From the NCBI GenBank assembly GCA_016191715.1, contig JACPVN010000530.1, positions 1 through 7,349 on the forward strand: a DNA stretch of 7,349 nt. The letters are read 5' to 3'. Each line of letters starts with the position of its first letter. The stretch's first letter is position 1. The DNA comes from Ignavibacteriota bacterium. Its GTDB lineage: Bacteria; Bacteroidota; Ignavibacteria; UBA10030; SZUA-254. Below are positions 6,679-7,349 of the stretch, one piece after another. Below the pieces are notes generated by a model. It did no database searches and was not told where the DNA came from. It was given only the letters and a program-made list of their open reading frames with translations. Position numbers and translations under genes: made by a program.

Positions 6679-7349
6679 TAATCCAAAATTTGAAAAGGAT
6701 AATAATCTCATTTTCCAGCAAGACCAGATTGTTGTTTCCACAGGAGCGAAACAGGCAATCTTCAATGCGTTGCAGGCAATTTGTAATCCCGGCGATGAAG
6801 TTGTTATTCCCGCACCGTACTGGGTGAGTTATCCTGAAATGGTGAAGTTTGTGGATGCAAAACCAGTCTTCGTCAATGCGATGCACGATGCTGGATTTAA
6901 GATTACCGCGCGGCAACTTCGACAGGCAATCAATGCAAAAACGAAAGCAGTCATCTTTAACTCACCATCGAATCCGACAGGTGCAGTCTATTCGCAGGGA
7001 GAGATTGAGGAACTTGCCGACGTGATTGCAGAGACGGGAATCTATGTTGTGTCGGATGAGATTTATGAGAAGGTTGTGTTTGATGGCGCGAAGCATTTCA
7101 GCATCGGAAGTATCAGGCAAATCAGAGAGCAGGTTGTCACGGTGAACGGAGTTTCCAAAGCGTACTCAATGACGGGATGGCGCATCGGCTATCTCGGAGC
7201 GAAGAAAGAAATTACACAGGCGGCGGCGAAGATTCAGAGTCAGGTAACCTCGAACGCAAACTCGATTGCACAGAAAGCGGCGGTTGCCGCGCTCTCAAAT
7301 CATTCTTCAGAACTTGGAGAAATGGTAACGGAATTTAAGCGGCGGCGGG
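6647..7349 (+). CDS. Second aspartate aminotransferase copy, 5'-truncated and cut by the right edge
   Basis: An open frame continues to the window end (234 codons plus one base). From the codon at 6686 it aligns without gaps to residues 80-300 of the aspartate aminotransferase at the left edge, with 16 differences in 220 residues. The PLP lysine (7157-7159), the SNPTG motif and SDEIY are all kept. The first ~79 residues of the family, including the TAGEPDFPTP substrate-binding loop, are missing. In their place an ATG at 6647 gives 13 unrelated residues encoded by the palindromic element. AAGG ends directly against that ATG, too close to act as a normal ribosome binding site. A protein without this N-terminal part is unlikely to be active, so it is probably a pseudogene fragment or an assembly chimera. 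Shared changes are mostly synonymous, so the sequence was under selection until recently. Confidence 0.75.
   Translation, partial: MEPPKYIRYDDNPKFEKDNNLIFQQDQIVVSTGAKQAIFNALQAICNPGDEVVIPAPYWVSYPEMVKFVDAKPVFVNAMHDAGFKITARQLRQAINAKTKAVIFNSPSNPTGAVYSQGEIEELADVIAETGIYVVSDEIYEKVVFDGAKHFSIGSIRQIREQVVTVNGVSKAYSMTGWRIGYLGAKKEITQAAAKIQSQVTSNANSIAQKAAVAALSNHSSELGEMVTEFKRRR

Noticed and set aside
6495..6916. Minus-strand reading frames over the leader, palindromic element and second aminotransferase
   Set aside because: They are antisense to the aminotransferase or run through the repeat, with unrelated low-complexity translations and no family resemblance.
1..7349. Circular element with redundant ends
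   Set aside because: The matching ends are inverted rather than direct and differ at many bases, so they are not a circularisation overlap.

Overview
The window looks like a compact chromosomal segment of a mid-GC, free-living bacterium. The best guess is the Bacteroidota/Chlorobiota side, possibly an Ignavibacteria-like lineage. The reasons are the protein style of DnaJ, GrpE and the aminotransferase, and the near absence of Shine-Dalgarno sequences in front of tightly packed genes. This placement is an inference and only moderately secure.

Layout, right to left on the minus strand: a sigma70-like promoter (about 6407-6434) leads into hrcA (6371-5337), grpE (5335-4742), dnaJ (4738-3566), a membrane-anchored ComEA-type helix-hairpin-helix protein (3564-3091), a divergent PilM/actin-like protein (3087-2200), rsmD (2203-1646), coaD (1556-1074) and an aspartate aminotransferase (1052 to beyond the left edge). 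From hrcA through rsmD the gaps are 1 to 3 bases, or a 4-base ATGA overlap, so these six genes are almost certainly one transcript. The rsmD-coaD gap is the only loose joint. It is filled by a 15-base-period repeat array and a long inverted repeat that supplies the last codons of rsmD and the start codon of coaD.

The heat-shock repressor HrcA and the DnaK co-chaperones GrpE and DnaJ form the classical stress module; dnaK itself is not in the window. The downstream genes serve DNA handling or envelope functions (HhH protein, PilM-like protein), ribosome maturation (RsmD), coenzyme A synthesis (CoaD) and amino-acid metabolism (AspC).

The right end is unusual. After a leader without genes (6435-6582) comes a palindromic element of about 96 bases (6583-6678). 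Directly joined to it is a second copy of the aminotransferase that lacks its first ~79 residues, points outward on the plus strand and runs off the right edge. Over 220 aligned residues the two copies differ at only 16, with no frameshift, yet the DNA has diverged considerably. This is either a recent truncated duplication or a chimeric join in the assembly. No previously undescribed defence or mobile system was found. The repeat-bounded aminotransferase pair, the intrusive repeat array and the PilM-like/ComEA-like pair in a heat-shock operon are the points most worth a second look.
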